In this document: positions 33,934 to 44,152 of the stretch, piece by piece
How positions within the stretch are numbered: the first letter of the stretch is position 1
How the letters are laid out: every line of letters begins with the position of its first letter
Source: an uncultured Christensenella sp.
GTDB taxonomy: Bacteria; Bacillota; Clostridia; Christensenellales; Borkfalkiaceae
NCBI GenBank assembly: GCA_910579525.1
Contig: CAJTUK010000001.1
Location: 1 to 64,000, forward strand
DNA length: 64,000 nucleotides
Direction of reading: 5' to 3'
Made by a program: the position numbers and the translations under genes
The notes under the pieces: generated by a model
The model's database searches: none
Seen by the model: the letters and a program-made list of their open reading frames with translations, nothing else
What the model was told of the DNA's origin: nothing

Positions 33934-34142
33934 TTATTGCTGTTCTATGGAGGCATAATAGTCTTGCTCTTTCTTTAATGGTGTTCTGTAACTGTTTTGG
34001 TAATGCGGATATTTTTCGTTGTAGAAAATCATATACTCATCAACCAATTTGTAAAATTCATTTTCTGATTTGAACTTCCGCCTTTATAATTCTTCTCTTT
34101 TCATAGACGCAAAGAAACTTTCCATCACCGAATTGTCGTAAC
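33934..34142 (-). pseudogene. IS3-family transposase remnant (C-terminal fragment)
   Basis: A minus-strand frame reads SYDNSVMESFFASMKREEL, a stop (TAA where Tyr is usual), then RRKFKSENEFYKLVDEY, MIFYNEKYPHYQNSYRTP and a proper stop at 33934. This is the C-terminal end of an IS3/IS150-type DDE transposase, with the last catalytic Glu in VMESFF. No terminal repeats or N-terminal part are visible, so it is a decayed fragment. The rest of the 33838-34374 gap shows no other gene. Confidence 0.8.
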
Positions 34143-34374
34143 TTTGCTTTGCAGTCTTTTATAACTTAATAAGCTTATAAAGTTCCCACTATCACAATCA
34201 AACAGACAACAGTACAAAAAATCAATATTTATATCCATTATTTGCCTTATAATTAAGCTGCGGAGCAGATATAAACTTGATACGCGAACAAATTAACGAG
34301 CTTAATTGAATATAAGGTTAAAACCATAGGCTACATTAATTTACAAAATTCGCGCTACGTGATATGATATTTTT

Positions 34375-36477
34375 ATGAAACGTTTTGTAAACATAAGACT
34401 TCCCGTAATAGCAGCGTGTACTCTGGCGCTCGGTATATTTACGGGATATCTTTTCAGTTTTTATCATATCGATTTAATCTGGCTTACTGCAACAGTTCCT
34501 GTTGCCGCCGTATTTTTAATAACGTTTTCATTGTTGCGCAAAAAGAAATTTTTGATTTTTACGGCAATAGCTATTGCCGTTTTTTTTAGCGGTTTTTTTA
34601 ACAGCTTCATTCGGCTTGAAAATTACAGACTAACAGATATAGAAACTTCCGTTTACTACCAAGTAAGCGGAACTGTCATAGAAAAGATCGAAACCGATTA
34701 CGGCGAATATGTTATTGTTGATAACGTAAGGGCAAACGGAATAAAATTAAGCGGTAAAGTTTTTGTGAATTTATCAAAAACCTATGGTGAATTTTGCGAC
34801 GTTGGCTATAAAGTCGAATTCTCCTCCACTCTATCTTTAAACGACTTATACCCTTACGGAAAGATTAACTACCGCGCGCAGGATAACGTAAAATATACAT
34901 GTACCGTAACCGAAGGACTGAAATCCGAATACGGCTTTTCTCTTTTCGGAAGTATACGTTCAAGAATACGAAACGTATTTTACGAAAACCTTGACCGGGA
35001 TACTGCCTCAATATGCTACGCTATGGTAATCGGAGACACGAGCGGAGTCGACAGCGAGGCCCTTGACAGCTTCCGTTACGGTGGAGTTGCCCATATTTTT
35101 GCAGTTTCCGGCTTACATATAGGTATTATATTTGGAATTATCAGTTTTGTTTTCAATAAAATGCGCGCAAACAAATACGTATCCTGTATTGTTTGCTTGG
35201 GATTGATTATCTTTTACTCCGGAATTTGCGGATTTACCGTTTCGTCAATACGCGCGGTAATTATGTGCGCGGTTACTATGCTGACGAAGCTATTTTATAT
35301 AAAACGCGACGGGTTGAACTCGCTTGCTTTCGCAGTATTGCTGATACTACTGATTTTTCCGCTTAATTTGTTTTCGATCGGATTCCAGCTCTCCGTATGC
35401 GCTGTTGGCGGAATACTCTTGTTTTCGGTAAAAATAAGCAAGTTGTTACAAAAATTAAAGCTCCCAAAAAAATTTTGCAGCAACGTAGGTACTACTTTCG
35501 GCGCAACGGCAGGAACTATCCCCGCAATGATGGCGGGATTCGGATACGTAAGCGGGGCGGGGATTCTGTTGAATATAATAATTATTCCCGTAATTTCTTT
35601 GCTGTTTGAATTCGTTTTTATTTCAACGATTTTAGCGACAATAATACCTCAACTCGGCGTTATTCTGCAATATGTTGTTTTACCGTTACAGGCGGTTTTA
35701 TCGTTTTTACTTTCGACAGGATTTGAAAACGCGCTTATTTCGGGCTTCGGCGCCGGCTGGTTTGCAATACTATATAACGTTGCACTGTTGATACTGTCAG
35801 ACAAATTCAATTTAAAAATCTTACCACGAAGTATTGCCTTTTCTATCTCTGCCATAGCTATTACCGCGTATGTGCTAATACAAACTTTTTCTCCCGTAGA
35901 CGGATTTAAAATAACCGTTTCCGCTTCGGCTTACGGCGGATGCGTGCTATTTAAAAGCTCACAGGGCAATATACTCGTAATAACCGAAAATTACAGTGTT
36001 ACACAAGTTATAGAAACACTTAACGAAAACTATTCTTTAAATTTAAACGGCATCGTTATGCTGGGCGGCGAAAAATGTGCGGCAAAATATGATAAAAGTT
36101 TAAACTGCAATACCGTTTATTTAAGCGCCGACTATTTACCCGTTCAACCGTTCAGAGACGTTGATTTCCGTTATGAATACGAATTTTGTGCAGGCGGAAT
36201 AAACTTTCAGTTTGTCGACGGAAAAACACTGTTCGCGGAGTGCGACGGCATAAAAGTTTGTATTTGCGAAGGAAAAAATATTCCCGCAACAGAATGCGAC
36301 TTACTCGTTTCACGCTATTCAAATTTCGATAACGAAAATAATGTTAATTTTAGCAACGCTGAAAATACGGCGTATTTTAATTTGAAATACACTATATATA
36401 ACGTTTACGAATACGGAAATTTACAGTATAAAGTGACAAACGGGGCTTTATTTTTTACTCCCCCTATAAAACATTAA
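34375..36477 (+). CDS. comEC: ComEC/Rec2-family DNA uptake channel protein
   Basis: The 700-residue membrane protein has N-terminal helices, an extracellular OB-like domain (residues about 90-190), and the competence core HIFAVSGLHIGIIFGI followed by many helices. ComEC moves single-stranded DNA across the membrane. The C-terminal ~190 residues correspond in place to the metallo-beta-lactamase domain, but I see no HxHxDH zinc motif, so that part is degenerate or replaced. ATG 34375 has a weak site. It stands alone on the plus strand. Confidence 0.85.
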   Translation: MKRFVNIRLPVIAACTLALGIFTGYLFSFYHIDLIWLTATVPVAAVFLITFSLLRKKKFLIFTAIAIAVFFSGFFNSFIRLENYRLTDIETSVYYQVSGTVIEKIETDYGEYVIVDNVRANGIKLSGKVFVNLSKTYGEFCDVGYKVEFSSTLSLNDLYPYGKINYRAQDNVKYTCTVTEGLKSEYGFSLFGSIRSRIRNVFYENLDRDTASICYAMVIGDTSGVDSEALDSFRYGGVAHIFAVSGLHIGIIFGIISFVFNKMRANKYVSCIVCLGLIIFYSGICGFTVSSIRAVIMCAVTMLTKLFYIKRDGLNSLAFAVLLILLIFPLNLFSIGFQLSVCAVGGILLFSVKISKLLQKLKLPKKFCSNVGTTFGATAGTIPAMMAGFGYVSGAGILLNIIIIPVISLLFEFVFISTILATIIPQLGVILQYVVLPLQAVLSFLLSTGFENALISGFGAGWFAILYNVALLILSDKFNLKILPRSIAFSISAIAITAYVLIQTFSPVDGFKITVSASAYGGCVLFKSSQGNILVITENYSVTQVIETLNENYSLNLNGIVMLGGEKCAAKYDKSLNCNTVYLSADYLPVQPFRDVDFRYEYEFCAGGINFQFVDGKTLFAECDGIKVCICEGKNIPATECDLLVSRYSNFDNENNVNFSNAENTAYFNLKYTIYNVYEYGNLQYKVTNGALFFTPPIKH

Positions 36478-36625
36478 AATTCCAACGCCGTATTTTTGTA
36501 ACTTTTCTCGTCATAATCATTCTGCCGAAACTCTCATATAAAAACTTTTTTAAACGTTCAATTTATCCGATTGCTTATAAACCTAATATTGTCATTATCC
36601 CAGAAAATTTTCACAAAATATAACA

Positions 36626-36645
36626 GCGCCCGCTCAAGCGGGCGC
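36626..36645. terminator. Terminator between comEC and rpiB
   Basis: GCGCCCGC pairs with GCGGGCGC around TCAA. A T-rich tract follows on the minus strand. Confidence 0.7.
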
Positions 36646-36652
36646 TTACGCA

Positions 36653-37102
36653 TTATTTGCAATATTTTTTTTCAACGGCGGTAATTTTATCCACTCTTCT
36701 TTGATGTCTTCCGCCTTCAAATTCGGTGTTAAGAAAAATATCCACTATTTTAAGCGCATATCCTTCACCCACCACCTTTTCGCCTAAAGCTAAAACGTTA
36801 GAATCGTTATGCAAACGAGTAAATTCCGCACAATAAGCGTCGTGACAGTGAGCGCAACGTACCCCAGGCACTTTATTTGCAACTATCGATACGCCAATAC
36901 CGGTAGAACAAACTATTATGCCTCTGTCACACTCGCCTTTTGCCACAGCTTCCGCCGCAGGCAAAGCGAAATCTGGATAATCACAACTGTCAAGCGTATC
37001 GGTTCCGAAATTCACGGCTTCGTGTCCGATTTCTTTAAGATGTGCAACGATTTTGTTTTTGAGATTGAGACCGCCATGGTCGCATGCAACGGCAATTTTC
37101 AT
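36653..37102 (-). CDS. rpiB: Ribose-5-phosphate isomerase B
   Basis: The 149-residue RpiB/LacAB-family isomerase interconverts ribose-5-phosphate and ribulose-5-phosphate. It begins MKIAVACDHGGLNLK and has the catalytic Cys region GIIVCSTGIGVSI. It is the last gene of a run from dnaB through a Sua5-type gene and an LMW phosphatase with very short gaps, an arrangement common in Clostridia. Confidence 0.95.
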   Translation of the reverse strand: MKIAVACDHGGLNLKNKIVAHLKEIGHEAVNFGTDTLDSCDYPDFALPAAEAVAKGECDRGIIVCSTGIGVSIVANKVPGVRCAHCHDAYCAEFTRLHNDSNVLALGEKVVGEGYALKIVDIFLNTEFEGGRHQRRVDKITAVEKKYCK

Positions 37103-37105
37103 AAT

Positions 37106-37558
37106 TTAAGTATCCTCTTTATATGTTTTTATATAATTTTTGATAATGATATCACACGCCCGAGAAAGCGCGTCACGCGTTATTCGATAAGCATCGAGAT
37201 TACACCCGAAAGGGTCAGGCACGTCGTAGCCGCATAAATCTTTTATACAATATACGTTTCCACAACTTTCAAGCATTTTCTTCTGCAATTCCGTCATACA
37301 AACGACTATAGTACTTTTTTCAATTAATTTTTGCGTTAGCTGACGCGGTGAAAATTTACTTTCGAAAATTCCGACTTCTTCCAAAGCCGTTTTACTGTTG
37401 AGGCTTATAGTTCCGCCAACTTCCGCGTGAATTCCGCAAGAAGCTACATCCCACCACTTGATTTTATTTCGTTTAATCTTCGTTTTAAGCAACAACTCCG
37501 CCATAGGACTTCGACAAGTATTGCCCGTGCAAACGAATAACACTTTTTTTCTTTTCAT
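37106..37558 (-). CDS. Low-molecular-weight protein-tyrosine phosphatase family protein
   Basis: The 150-residue protein has the phosphate loop CTGNTCRSPMAE near the N-terminus and the acidic catalytic DVPDPFG loop late in the chain. It probably dephosphorylates protein Tyr or Arg. It lies between the Sua5-type gene and rpiB with gaps of only 1-3 bases. Confidence 0.92.
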   Translation of the reverse strand: MKRKKVLFVCTGNTCRSPMAELLLKTKIKRNKIKWWDVASCGIHAEVGGTISLNSKTALEEVGIFESKFSPRQLTQKLIEKSTIVVCMTELQKKMLESCGNVYCIKDLCGYDVPDPFGCNLDAYRITRDALSRACDIIIKNYIKTYKEDT

Positions 37559-37559
37559 A

Positions 37560-38552
37560 TCAGTTAGCGAAAGCCTTTTTCATTCTGTTCATAACCCCTG
37601 CCATAACTCCGTTTTTATTATCAGGTTCGATTGCAATGATTTCATCAGCAATAGACTCGCCTTCGCGAAGTTTTGCGTAAAGGTTTTTAGCAATTTCGAT
37701 ATCAGAATCACCTAAATTCAATACAGTTATCCCGTTGATTTTTTTTGCGACATTTGCATCGCACATAATCACGGCGTTTATACCGCTTTTAATCCTGTTT
37801 TTACAATAAACTACCGCCTCTTCAAGTTGTCCGCTTGCAAATAGTTTAGTTTTACAATCGGGCGAATAATGCTTGTACTTCATACCGGGCGATTTTGCCT
37901 TTTCCCCGTCCTTCAAAATATATTCTCCACACTTGCCAACTACGCTTTCTATCATTTTGCGCGTAATCAATCCGCTACGGAGTATTACAGGAAAATCCCC
38001 CGTGCAGTCCAACACAGTACTTTCTATTCCGCCCGAACACTTACCGCCGTCGAGAATAAGTTCTATTTTACCGTTTAAATCCTGAAAAACATGCTCTGCA
38101 GAAGTAGGACTGACATGTTTGGATATGTTAGCCGAAGGAGCCGCTATCGGCAAATCAACGTATTTCAAAAACTTTTGAGCCCCGTCGTGCGACGGAATGC
38201 GTATTGCAAGCGTGTTTAATCCGCAAGAAACCGAAGGGCTTACCGTGCGTTTGCTTTTGTACACCATAGTAAGCGGACCGGGCAAAAAGCTCTTTGCAAG
38301 TTTTAAGGCGAAATCCGGCACGTCTGTTACAAGTGTAGAAATATCAAAATCCTTATGAAGGTGCACTATCAGCGGATTATCGTTTGGCCTGCCTTTAATT
38401 TTAAAAATGCCGTTTACGGCGGATGTATCAAACGCGTTTGCACCCAAACCGTAAACCGTTTCTGTTGGCATACCGACAACTCCGCCGCGCTCTATAATTC
38501 TCTTTGCAATTGCAAGTGAATTCTCGTCTATTTCTAATATCTGTGTTTCCAT
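37560..38552 (-). CDS. Threonylcarbamoyl-AMP synthase (Sua5 type)
   Basis: The 330-residue protein forms threonylcarbamoyl-AMP for the t6A37 tRNA modification. The N-terminal YrdC domain carries GMPTETVYGLGANA and FKIKGRPNDNPL. A C-terminal Sua5 extension (KHYSP region, residues about 225-330) makes it the long form. Confidence 0.93.
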   Translation of the reverse strand: METQILEIDENSLAIAKRIIERGGVVGMPTETVYGLGANAFDTSAVNGIFKIKGRPNDNPLIVHLHKDFDISTLVTDVPDFALKLAKSFLPGPLTMVYKSKRTVSPSVSCGLNTLAIRIPSHDGAQKFLKYVDLPIAAPSANISKHVSPTSAEHVFQDLNGKIELILDGGKCSGGIESTVLDCTGDFPVILRSGLITRKMIESVVGKCGEYILKDGEKAKSPGMKYKHYSPDCKTKLFASGQLEEAVVYCKNRIKSGINAVIMCDANVAKKINGITVLNLGDSDIEIAKNLYAKLREGESIADEIIAIEPDNKNGVMAGVMNRMKKAFAN

Positions 38553-38558
38553 AATATT

Positions 38559-40019
38559 TTAAAACGGCGGATTTTCGTCTTCAAAAGCTGGCGGCGCGTC
38601 GTCTTCCGTCAAAGGAGCCACCTCGTCACTACTTCTCGGAGCATAAGAATCTCCCGCGCGTTCCGCCATAGAATCGTTCATTTCCGGATTAACGAATTTA
38701 GTAAGTTCGCCCTTAAAGCGAAGGGGAATTTTGTCCAGCCCGCCGTTACGGTGCTTTGCTATATTTAAAAAGGCCTGCCCCTTTATGATTTTCCCCTTTT
38801 CAATATCCGCGTCGCTTGCCGTAACGTCAGGACGGGAAATAAACATAACCATATCGGCGTCCTGCTCTATAGCGCCCGATTCACGAAGGTCTGACAATTG
38901 CGGTTCGCCTGATTGTATACGGCGCAACTGCGAAAGCGCGATTATAGGAACGTTCAGTTCCTTTGCCATAATTTTCAGTTCACGAGTAATTGTCGCAACT
39001 TCCTGAACACGGTTTTCCTCGCCACCCTTTTTACCGCTTGACATAAGCTGAATATAGTCTATCATAACGAGGTCGAGTTCACCGTTGTTTTTCGCTTTGA
39101 TTCTACGGCACTTTGAAAGTATTTCCGCAGGCGTGACCCTCGACGAATCGTCTATGAATATTTTACATTTAGAAAGCCTGTCCATGGCCTTGGCAAGTTT
39201 TTTCCAATCGTTATCTTTAAGCTTACCAGAAAGCGCCGCCGACATACTCACTTCCGCATAAGAACATAAAAGCCTTTGAACAATCTGTACTTCGGGCATT
39301 TCCAAAGAAAATACGGCGCAGACTTTATCTTCAACAGCCGCAGCGTGTTCAACAATATTCATTGCTAACGAAGTTTTACCCATACCGGGGCGAGCGGCAA
39401 GGACAATCAAGTCTGATTTCTGTAAGCCGTTAGTCAACTTATCAAAGCGTGTAAATCCCGTGGGAATTCCGCGAAAAGCGTCTTTATCGCGCGCAAGACT
39501 TTCAAACTTTTTCATTACGGAAGAAAGCCCTTCGCTCGTTCTTATATCTTTTACGGTCGACGTATCGTTAACCTGCGAAACGGAATAAACTCTTTCTTCG
39601 GCAAACTGCGTGCTTTTTACGGAATCGTCGCTTGATTTTGAAAAATCGATAATTTCTTTTGCCGCGCGTATAAGTTTTCTGTTTGTACTGTCACGCTTAA
39701 CAATATCAAAATAATATTTATAATTCGCGGAAGACGGAGTTACCTGTACGAGCTCCGTAAGATAAGAAATTCCACCTGCTTTTTCAAGATTGCCGTCGTT
39801 TTCCAACCTGTCCGAAAGGGTTACGAAATCTACGGGTTTTCTGTCGTTGAAAGTTAACTTTACCGCAGAAAATATATATTTATGCGAATCCTGATAAAAA
39901 TCGTCTTCATTTAACCCGTCAAGAACGTCGGGCAATATTTCATTATCTATAAGCATACAGCCCAAAAGCGCCTGCTCTGCGTCCAGATTGTTGGGCATTA
40001 CGTTATTTTTGTCTGACAT
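38559..40019 (-). CDS. dnaB: Replicative DNA helicase
   Basis: The 486-residue DnaB hexameric helicase has an N-terminal primase-interacting domain (NLDAEQALLGCMLID) and a RecA-like domain with Walker A AARPGMGKTSLAMN and Walker B DLVMIDYIQLM. I chose ATG 40019; a TTG at 40031 is also open. The C-terminus is an acidic tail. Confidence 0.96.
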   Translation of the reverse strand: MSDKNNVMPNNLDAEQALLGCMLIDNEILPDVLDGLNEDDFYQDSHKYIFSAVKLTFNDRKPVDFVTLSDRLENDGNLEKAGGISYLTELVQVTPSSANYKYYFDIVKRDSTNRKLIRAAKEIIDFSKSSDDSVKSTQFAEERVYSVSQVNDTSTVKDIRTSEGLSSVMKKFESLARDKDAFRGIPTGFTRFDKLTNGLQKSDLIVLAARPGMGKTSLAMNIVEHAAAVEDKVCAVFSLEMPEVQIVQRLLCSYAEVSMSAALSGKLKDNDWKKLAKAMDRLSKCKIFIDDSSRVTPAEILSKCRRIKAKNNGELDLVMIDYIQLMSSGKKGGEENRVQEVATITRELKIMAKELNVPIIALSQLRRIQSGEPQLSDLRESGAIEQDADMVMFISRPDVTASDADIEKGKIIKGQAFLNIAKHRNGGLDKIPLRFKGELTKFVNPEMNDSMAERAGDSYAPRSSDEVAPLTEDDAPPAFEDENPPF

Positions 40020-40036
40020 AGTACTTTGCAAACCCG

Positions 40037-41812
40037 TTAAATATTCATTAACCGCTCAAATTCTTTGAGAGTTTCATCAAATTCTTTCATTGCAACCTCG
40101 AAAGGTTGAGTTTTTGTCAAGTCAACACCGGCAAGTTTTAACAAACTTACGGGATCGGCAGACCCGCCACCAGAAAGGAATTTGAAATAGTCTTTTACCG
40201 CTTCGGCGCCTTCGCGCAAAATTTTATTTACTATGTTAATCGCAGCAGTCAAACCCGTTGCATATTTGTAAACATAAAACGCGTTGTAAAAATGCGGAAT
40301 CCTTGCCCATTCGCAAGAAATATTGTAATCGTGTTCAATATCATTGCCGTAGTATTTTTTATTTATATCGGCGTAAAGCCCGCACAAAATCTCTTTTGTG
40401 AGCGGTTCTCCCTTCTCAACCAACGAATGCGCCTCACTCTCGAATTCGGCAAACATTGTCTGTCTGTGCAACGTAGCCCGTATACTATCAAGATAATAAT
40501 TTAAAAGATACTTTTTCAGATTTAAATCTTTTGCTTCGGCAAGCATATATTTAAGCAACAAAGTTTCGTTTACGGTGCTTGCTACTTCCGCAACGAATAT
40601 TTTATATTGACTCTTTGCGAAAGGCTGGTTTTTCTGTGAAAAATACGTATGAAGAGCATGTCCCATTTCATGGGCAATAGTAAACACTTCGTGCAGAGTC
40701 GGTTGATAATTCAACAGAACGTAGGGATGCGTGCCGGGGCATCCGATACTGTAAGCCCCGCCACGCTTTCCTGAAGTTTCTTCAACGTCGAGCCAACGTT
40801 CTTTTCTCCCCTTCTCCAAAAGGCTTTGATATTCTTGCCCCAGAGGAGTCAGACCTTTTATTACCAAATCATAAGCCTCTTCGTAAGTATATTTAACGTC
40901 TACTCCGTCTACCAAGGGCGCGTAAATATCGTAAAAGTATTGCTTGTCGTAACCTAAAATCTTTTTTCTGTCTGCAATATATCTGTGCATTGAGGGCAAG
41001 CCGCTGTCAACGGCTTTTATAAGGTTGTCGTAAACACACCTTTGAACGTCTTCGAAAAATAGCGCATGTTCAAGACAAGAATTATATTTATATACTTTAC
41101 TTAAAAACACGTCTTTTTTTACGTTTCCGTAATAAACCGAAGTTATCGTGTTAATCAATCCCGTATAAGCCGAATAATATTTTTCGTAGCATTCTTTTCT
41201 TTTTTCACGGTTTTGAGAATGAAGAATTATTCCGTAAAGCCCGTGAGTGAGTCTTGTTTTTTCTCCTTCCCACTCCATTTCAGGCAAAGGCAAATCAAGA
41301 TTGTCAATCATTGAAAAACTGTCGTAAAAAGAATCGAGTATTTCTCCCGACATACTTATAATTTTTTCTTCCTCCTGCGTCAAAACATGAGGTTTGCGGG
41401 CTATTAACCGTTTGATATCGTAATCGTAATCAGAAAATCTCTTGTCGCTTAAAAGCGATTTTAGGTATTCTTCAGGCATTGCGGCCATTTCCGGTTCGAA
41501 AAACGAAAGCTCTGTTGCACATTTTGTTTCCAGCGAGCAGGCTTTAAGATAATATGAATTATATTTGGAAATTCCGGCATCCTCATCGTGTCGCATATGC
41601 GCGTAAACGTAAACCCTAATAAGGTCAAAATTGAACTTATCGTTTGCCATAAAAAATTCAAGCAAAGTTTCTTTATTATTGAGCTTACCCGAATACTTTG
41701 AAAAATTCACAGAATTTTGCAACATTTCAAAAGTTTTTTCCCAGTCTTCGTCTGTAGCGAATATATCTTCCGTTTTCCATTTATATCGCTCGTTAACTTG
41801 ATTTCTATCCAT
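40037..41812 (-). CDS. pepF: Oligoendopeptidase F (M3B)
   Basis: The 591-residue zinc peptidase has FTIAHEMGHALHTYF (HExxH) and a downstream Glu in the VAEVASTVNE helix. It cleaves short peptides in the cytoplasm. ATG 41812 follows GAGGTGGA. It starts just after the UPF0210 gene stop and precedes dnaB closely. Confidence 0.95.
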   Translation of the reverse strand: MDRNQVNERYKWKTEDIFATDEDWEKTFEMLQNSVNFSKYSGKLNNKETLLEFFMANDKFNFDLIRVYVYAHMRHDEDAGISKYNSYYLKACSLETKCATELSFFEPEMAAMPEEYLKSLLSDKRFSDYDYDIKRLIARKPHVLTQEEEKIISMSGEILDSFYDSFSMIDNLDLPLPEMEWEGEKTRLTHGLYGIILHSQNREKRKECYEKYYSAYTGLINTITSVYYGNVKKDVFLSKVYKYNSCLEHALFFEDVQRCVYDNLIKAVDSGLPSMHRYIADRKKILGYDKQYFYDIYAPLVDGVDVKYTYEEAYDLVIKGLTPLGQEYQSLLEKGRKERWLDVEETSGKRGGAYSIGCPGTHPYVLLNYQPTLHEVFTIAHEMGHALHTYFSQKNQPFAKSQYKIFVAEVASTVNETLLLKYMLAEAKDLNLKKYLLNYYLDSIRATLHRQTMFAEFESEAHSLVEKGEPLTKEILCGLYADINKKYYGNDIEHDYNISCEWARIPHFYNAFYVYKYATGLTAAINIVNKILREGAEAVKDYFKFLSGGGSADPVSLLKLAGVDLTKTQPFEVAMKEFDETLKEFERLMNI

Positions 41813-41820
41813 CTTCCACC

Positions 41821-43176
41821 TCAATTTTTATTTGAATGTATCGGCGCGGGAATTAAACCTCCGCGTGATATAAACTTTTCCGCACTTTCGCCGTGTACCG
41901 GCATCACGGGAGCTCTACCCAAAAGTCCGCCGAAATTGACTTCCTCGCCTACGCTCTTGTTTGGCGCCGGAATTATACGGACTGCCGTCGTTTTGTTGTT
42001 TATCATACCAATTGCAGCCTCGTCCGCAATAATTGCACTCAACGTAGAAGCGGGGATATTCCCCTGCACGGCTATCATATCGAGTCCGACGGAACATACC
42101 GAAGTCATTGCCTCGAGTTTATCAATTGTCAAACCGCCTGCCTCTGCGGCTTCTATCATGCCGGCGTCTTCCGAAACCGGTATAAACGCACCGGAAAGCC
42201 CACCCACGCGTGAACTTGCCATAACTCCGCCCTTTTTAACCGCGTCGTTCAACATTGCAAGGCATGCTGTTGTACCGTGAGTACCAACACGTTCCAGCCC
42301 CATTTCTTCAAGAATAGCGGCAACCGAATCCCCCCTTGCAGGCGTCGGAGCTAAAGACAAATCCACTATTCCGAATTCGGCTCCAAGACGTTTTGCCGCC
42401 TCTCTTGCTATAAGCTGACCGGCACGCGTAATTTTAAACGCCGTACGTTTTACCGTTTCGGCAAGTTCTGTTAAATTAGCCTCCGGCACCGCTTCGAGCG
42501 CGTGCTGTACTACTCCGGGTCCCGAGACCCCAACGTTTATAACTCTTCCACTCTCACCAACACCGTGAAACGCGCCAGCCATAAAAGGGTTGTCCTCAAC
42601 CGCATTACAAAATACCACAAGTTTAGCACAACCGAATCCGTCTTTATCTGCAGTTTTTTCTGCGGTGGCTTTAATTACTTCACCCATCAGTTTTACCGCA
42701 TCCATATTAATCCCGGACTTTGAAGACCCGACGTTTACCGACGAACAAAGCCTTTCGGTGCCGGCAAGAACTTCCGGAATACTCAATATAAAAGTTTTTT
42801 CGTAATCCGCCATTCCCTTATGAACGAGCGCCGAATAACCGCCTATGAAATCCACGCCTACGGTTTTTGCCGCCTCGTCAAGAGCTTTACCTATCAAATA
42901 AGATTTTTCGGGGAAAGGCGCACAAATAAAACTTGCCGGAGTTACCGAAACACGCTTGTTGACAATTGGAATACCGTATTCCAATGATAGTTCCTGCGTT
43001 ACTTTTACAATATTTTCCGCGCTTTTACAGATTAGATCATAAACGGATTTAGCTGTTTTTTCTGCAGACGCACCCATACAAGGCAACAATGAAATACCCA
43101 TTGTGACCGTTCTGATATCGAGGTGCTCACGTTCAATCATATTGATTGTTTCCAAAACTTCGTTAGTATTAAACAT
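41821..43176 (-). CDS. UPF0210 / DUF711 (PFL-family) protein
   Basis: The 451-residue protein of the PFL-related UPF0210 family has LDIRTVTMGISLLPC near the N-terminus and many Gly/Ala-rich segments. Biochemical function is not established. It directly follows a UPF0237 ACT protein, its usual genomic partner. Confidence 0.9.
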   Translation of the reverse strand: MFNTNEVLETINMIEREHLDIRTVTMGISLLPCMGASAEKTAKSVYDLICKSAENIVKVTQELSLEYGIPIVNKRVSVTPASFICAPFPEKSYLIGKALDEAAKTVGVDFIGGYSALVHKGMADYEKTFILSIPEVLAGTERLCSSVNVGSSKSGINMDAVKLMGEVIKATAEKTADKDGFGCAKLVVFCNAVEDNPFMAGAFHGVGESGRVINVGVSGPGVVQHALEAVPEANLTELAETVKRTAFKITRAGQLIAREAAKRLGAEFGIVDLSLAPTPARGDSVAAILEEMGLERVGTHGTTACLAMLNDAVKKGGVMASSRVGGLSGAFIPVSEDAGMIEAAEAGGLTIDKLEAMTSVCSVGLDMIAVQGNIPASTLSAIIADEAAIGMINNKTTAVRIIPAPNKSVGEEVNFGGLLGRAPVMPVHGESAEKFISRGGLIPAPIHSNKN

Positions 43177-43184
43177 CGTAATCC

Positions 43185-43454
43185 TTAAACGCTGTGCATA
43201 GCGTTGAAAATTTCTTCATGCTGAACATGAATCGACATGCCAATACTGTCGCCCATAACCGAACACTCTTCTGCCAGTTTAGCAAGCGGAACGGTCGCCG
43301 ACGAAATATCCACAAGCATTATCATTGCAAAATATTCGCCCAATATAGTTTGACTGATATCCAAAACGTTTATGTCCCTTTCAGCAAGGAAACCGCTTAC
43401 TTTTGCAATTATTCCGGTCTTATCTTTACCGACAACCGTTAAAACCGCTCGCAT
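43185..43454 (-). CDS. UPF0237 ACT-domain protein
   Basis: The 89-residue single ACT domain reads RAVLTVVGKDKTGIIAKVS. It is likely to bind a small ligand and to regulate or assist the UPF0210 protein encoded 8 bases downstream. Confidence 0.92.
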   Translation of the reverse strand: MRAVLTVVGKDKTGIIAKVSGFLAERDINVLDISQTILGEYFAMIMLVDISSATVPLAKLAEECSVMGDSIGMSIHVQHEEIFNAMHSV

Positions 43455-43484
43455 ATTTACCTCTTAAAATTTTTAAATTATATT

Positions 43485-44144
43485 TTAATTTTTTCCCAAC
43501 AGCGTAAAATTGAAATAAGTATAAACAGCTGTAGTAAACTCCTTATTGTCTATCGACCATTGAGGAACGACTCCCACTAACGAAGATACCGGAAAATCAC
43601 CGTATTCTCTGCTATCGGAACTCTTATTACGGTTATCTCCCAGCAAAAACATACAACCCTCTTTAACCTTGTGCTCCGGAAAATTGTTTAAATAAGGAGA
43701 GTTGCGATCCGAATCCAAGTAACCGCTTTCGTCTACCGCTTCACCGTTTCGGTAAAGCACCCCCTCTATAATTTCAACCGTATCTCCGCCGAAAGCCAAA
43801 ACTCTTTTAATCAGGTTCCCACGGGAAATAATTCCGCTTGACCCACTAACTTCCGCATAAACTACGACAACGTCTCCATATTCGGGTTGCGTCCACTTGT
43901 TTACGTAAATGAAGTCACCGCCCGGACGATTTTCGCTTATTGCCCCGTTAAAAGTCGGCTGCATAGAAATATTTACGACGTAAATTCCGGTAAAAAAGCA
44001 GTTAAACAGCAATTCACCTGCAATTATTACGGAAAAAACAATTATGATTACGTTTAAAAAAACGTTAGTTACTCGCGGAAGCCTGTAATTTAAAAGACTT
44101 GCTCCCGTGCTTTTCAAATTTCGGCTGTTGATGTCTTCCGTCAT
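43485..44144 (-). CDS. lepB: Signal peptidase I
   Basis: The 219-residue membrane protease removes signal peptides, which the giant DGR target and other secreted proteins here would need. It has one N-terminal membrane helix, the catalytic Ser in NISMQPTFNG, the catalytic Lys in LIKRVLAFGGD and the family box GDNRNKSSDSR. ATG 44144 follows AAGGAGAAAG. Confidence 0.95.
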   Translation of the reverse strand: MTEDINSRNLKSTGASLLNYRLPRVTNVFLNVIIIVFSVIIAGELLFNCFFTGIYVVNISMQPTFNGAISENRPGGDFIYVNKWTQPEYGDVVVVYAEVSGSSGIISRGNLIKRVLAFGGDTVEIIEGVLYRNGEAVDESGYLDSDRNSPYLNNFPEHKVKEGCMFLLGDNRNKSSDSREYGDFPVSSLVGVVPQWSIDNKEFTTAVYTYFNFTLLGKN

Positions 44145-44152
44145 CTTTCTCC

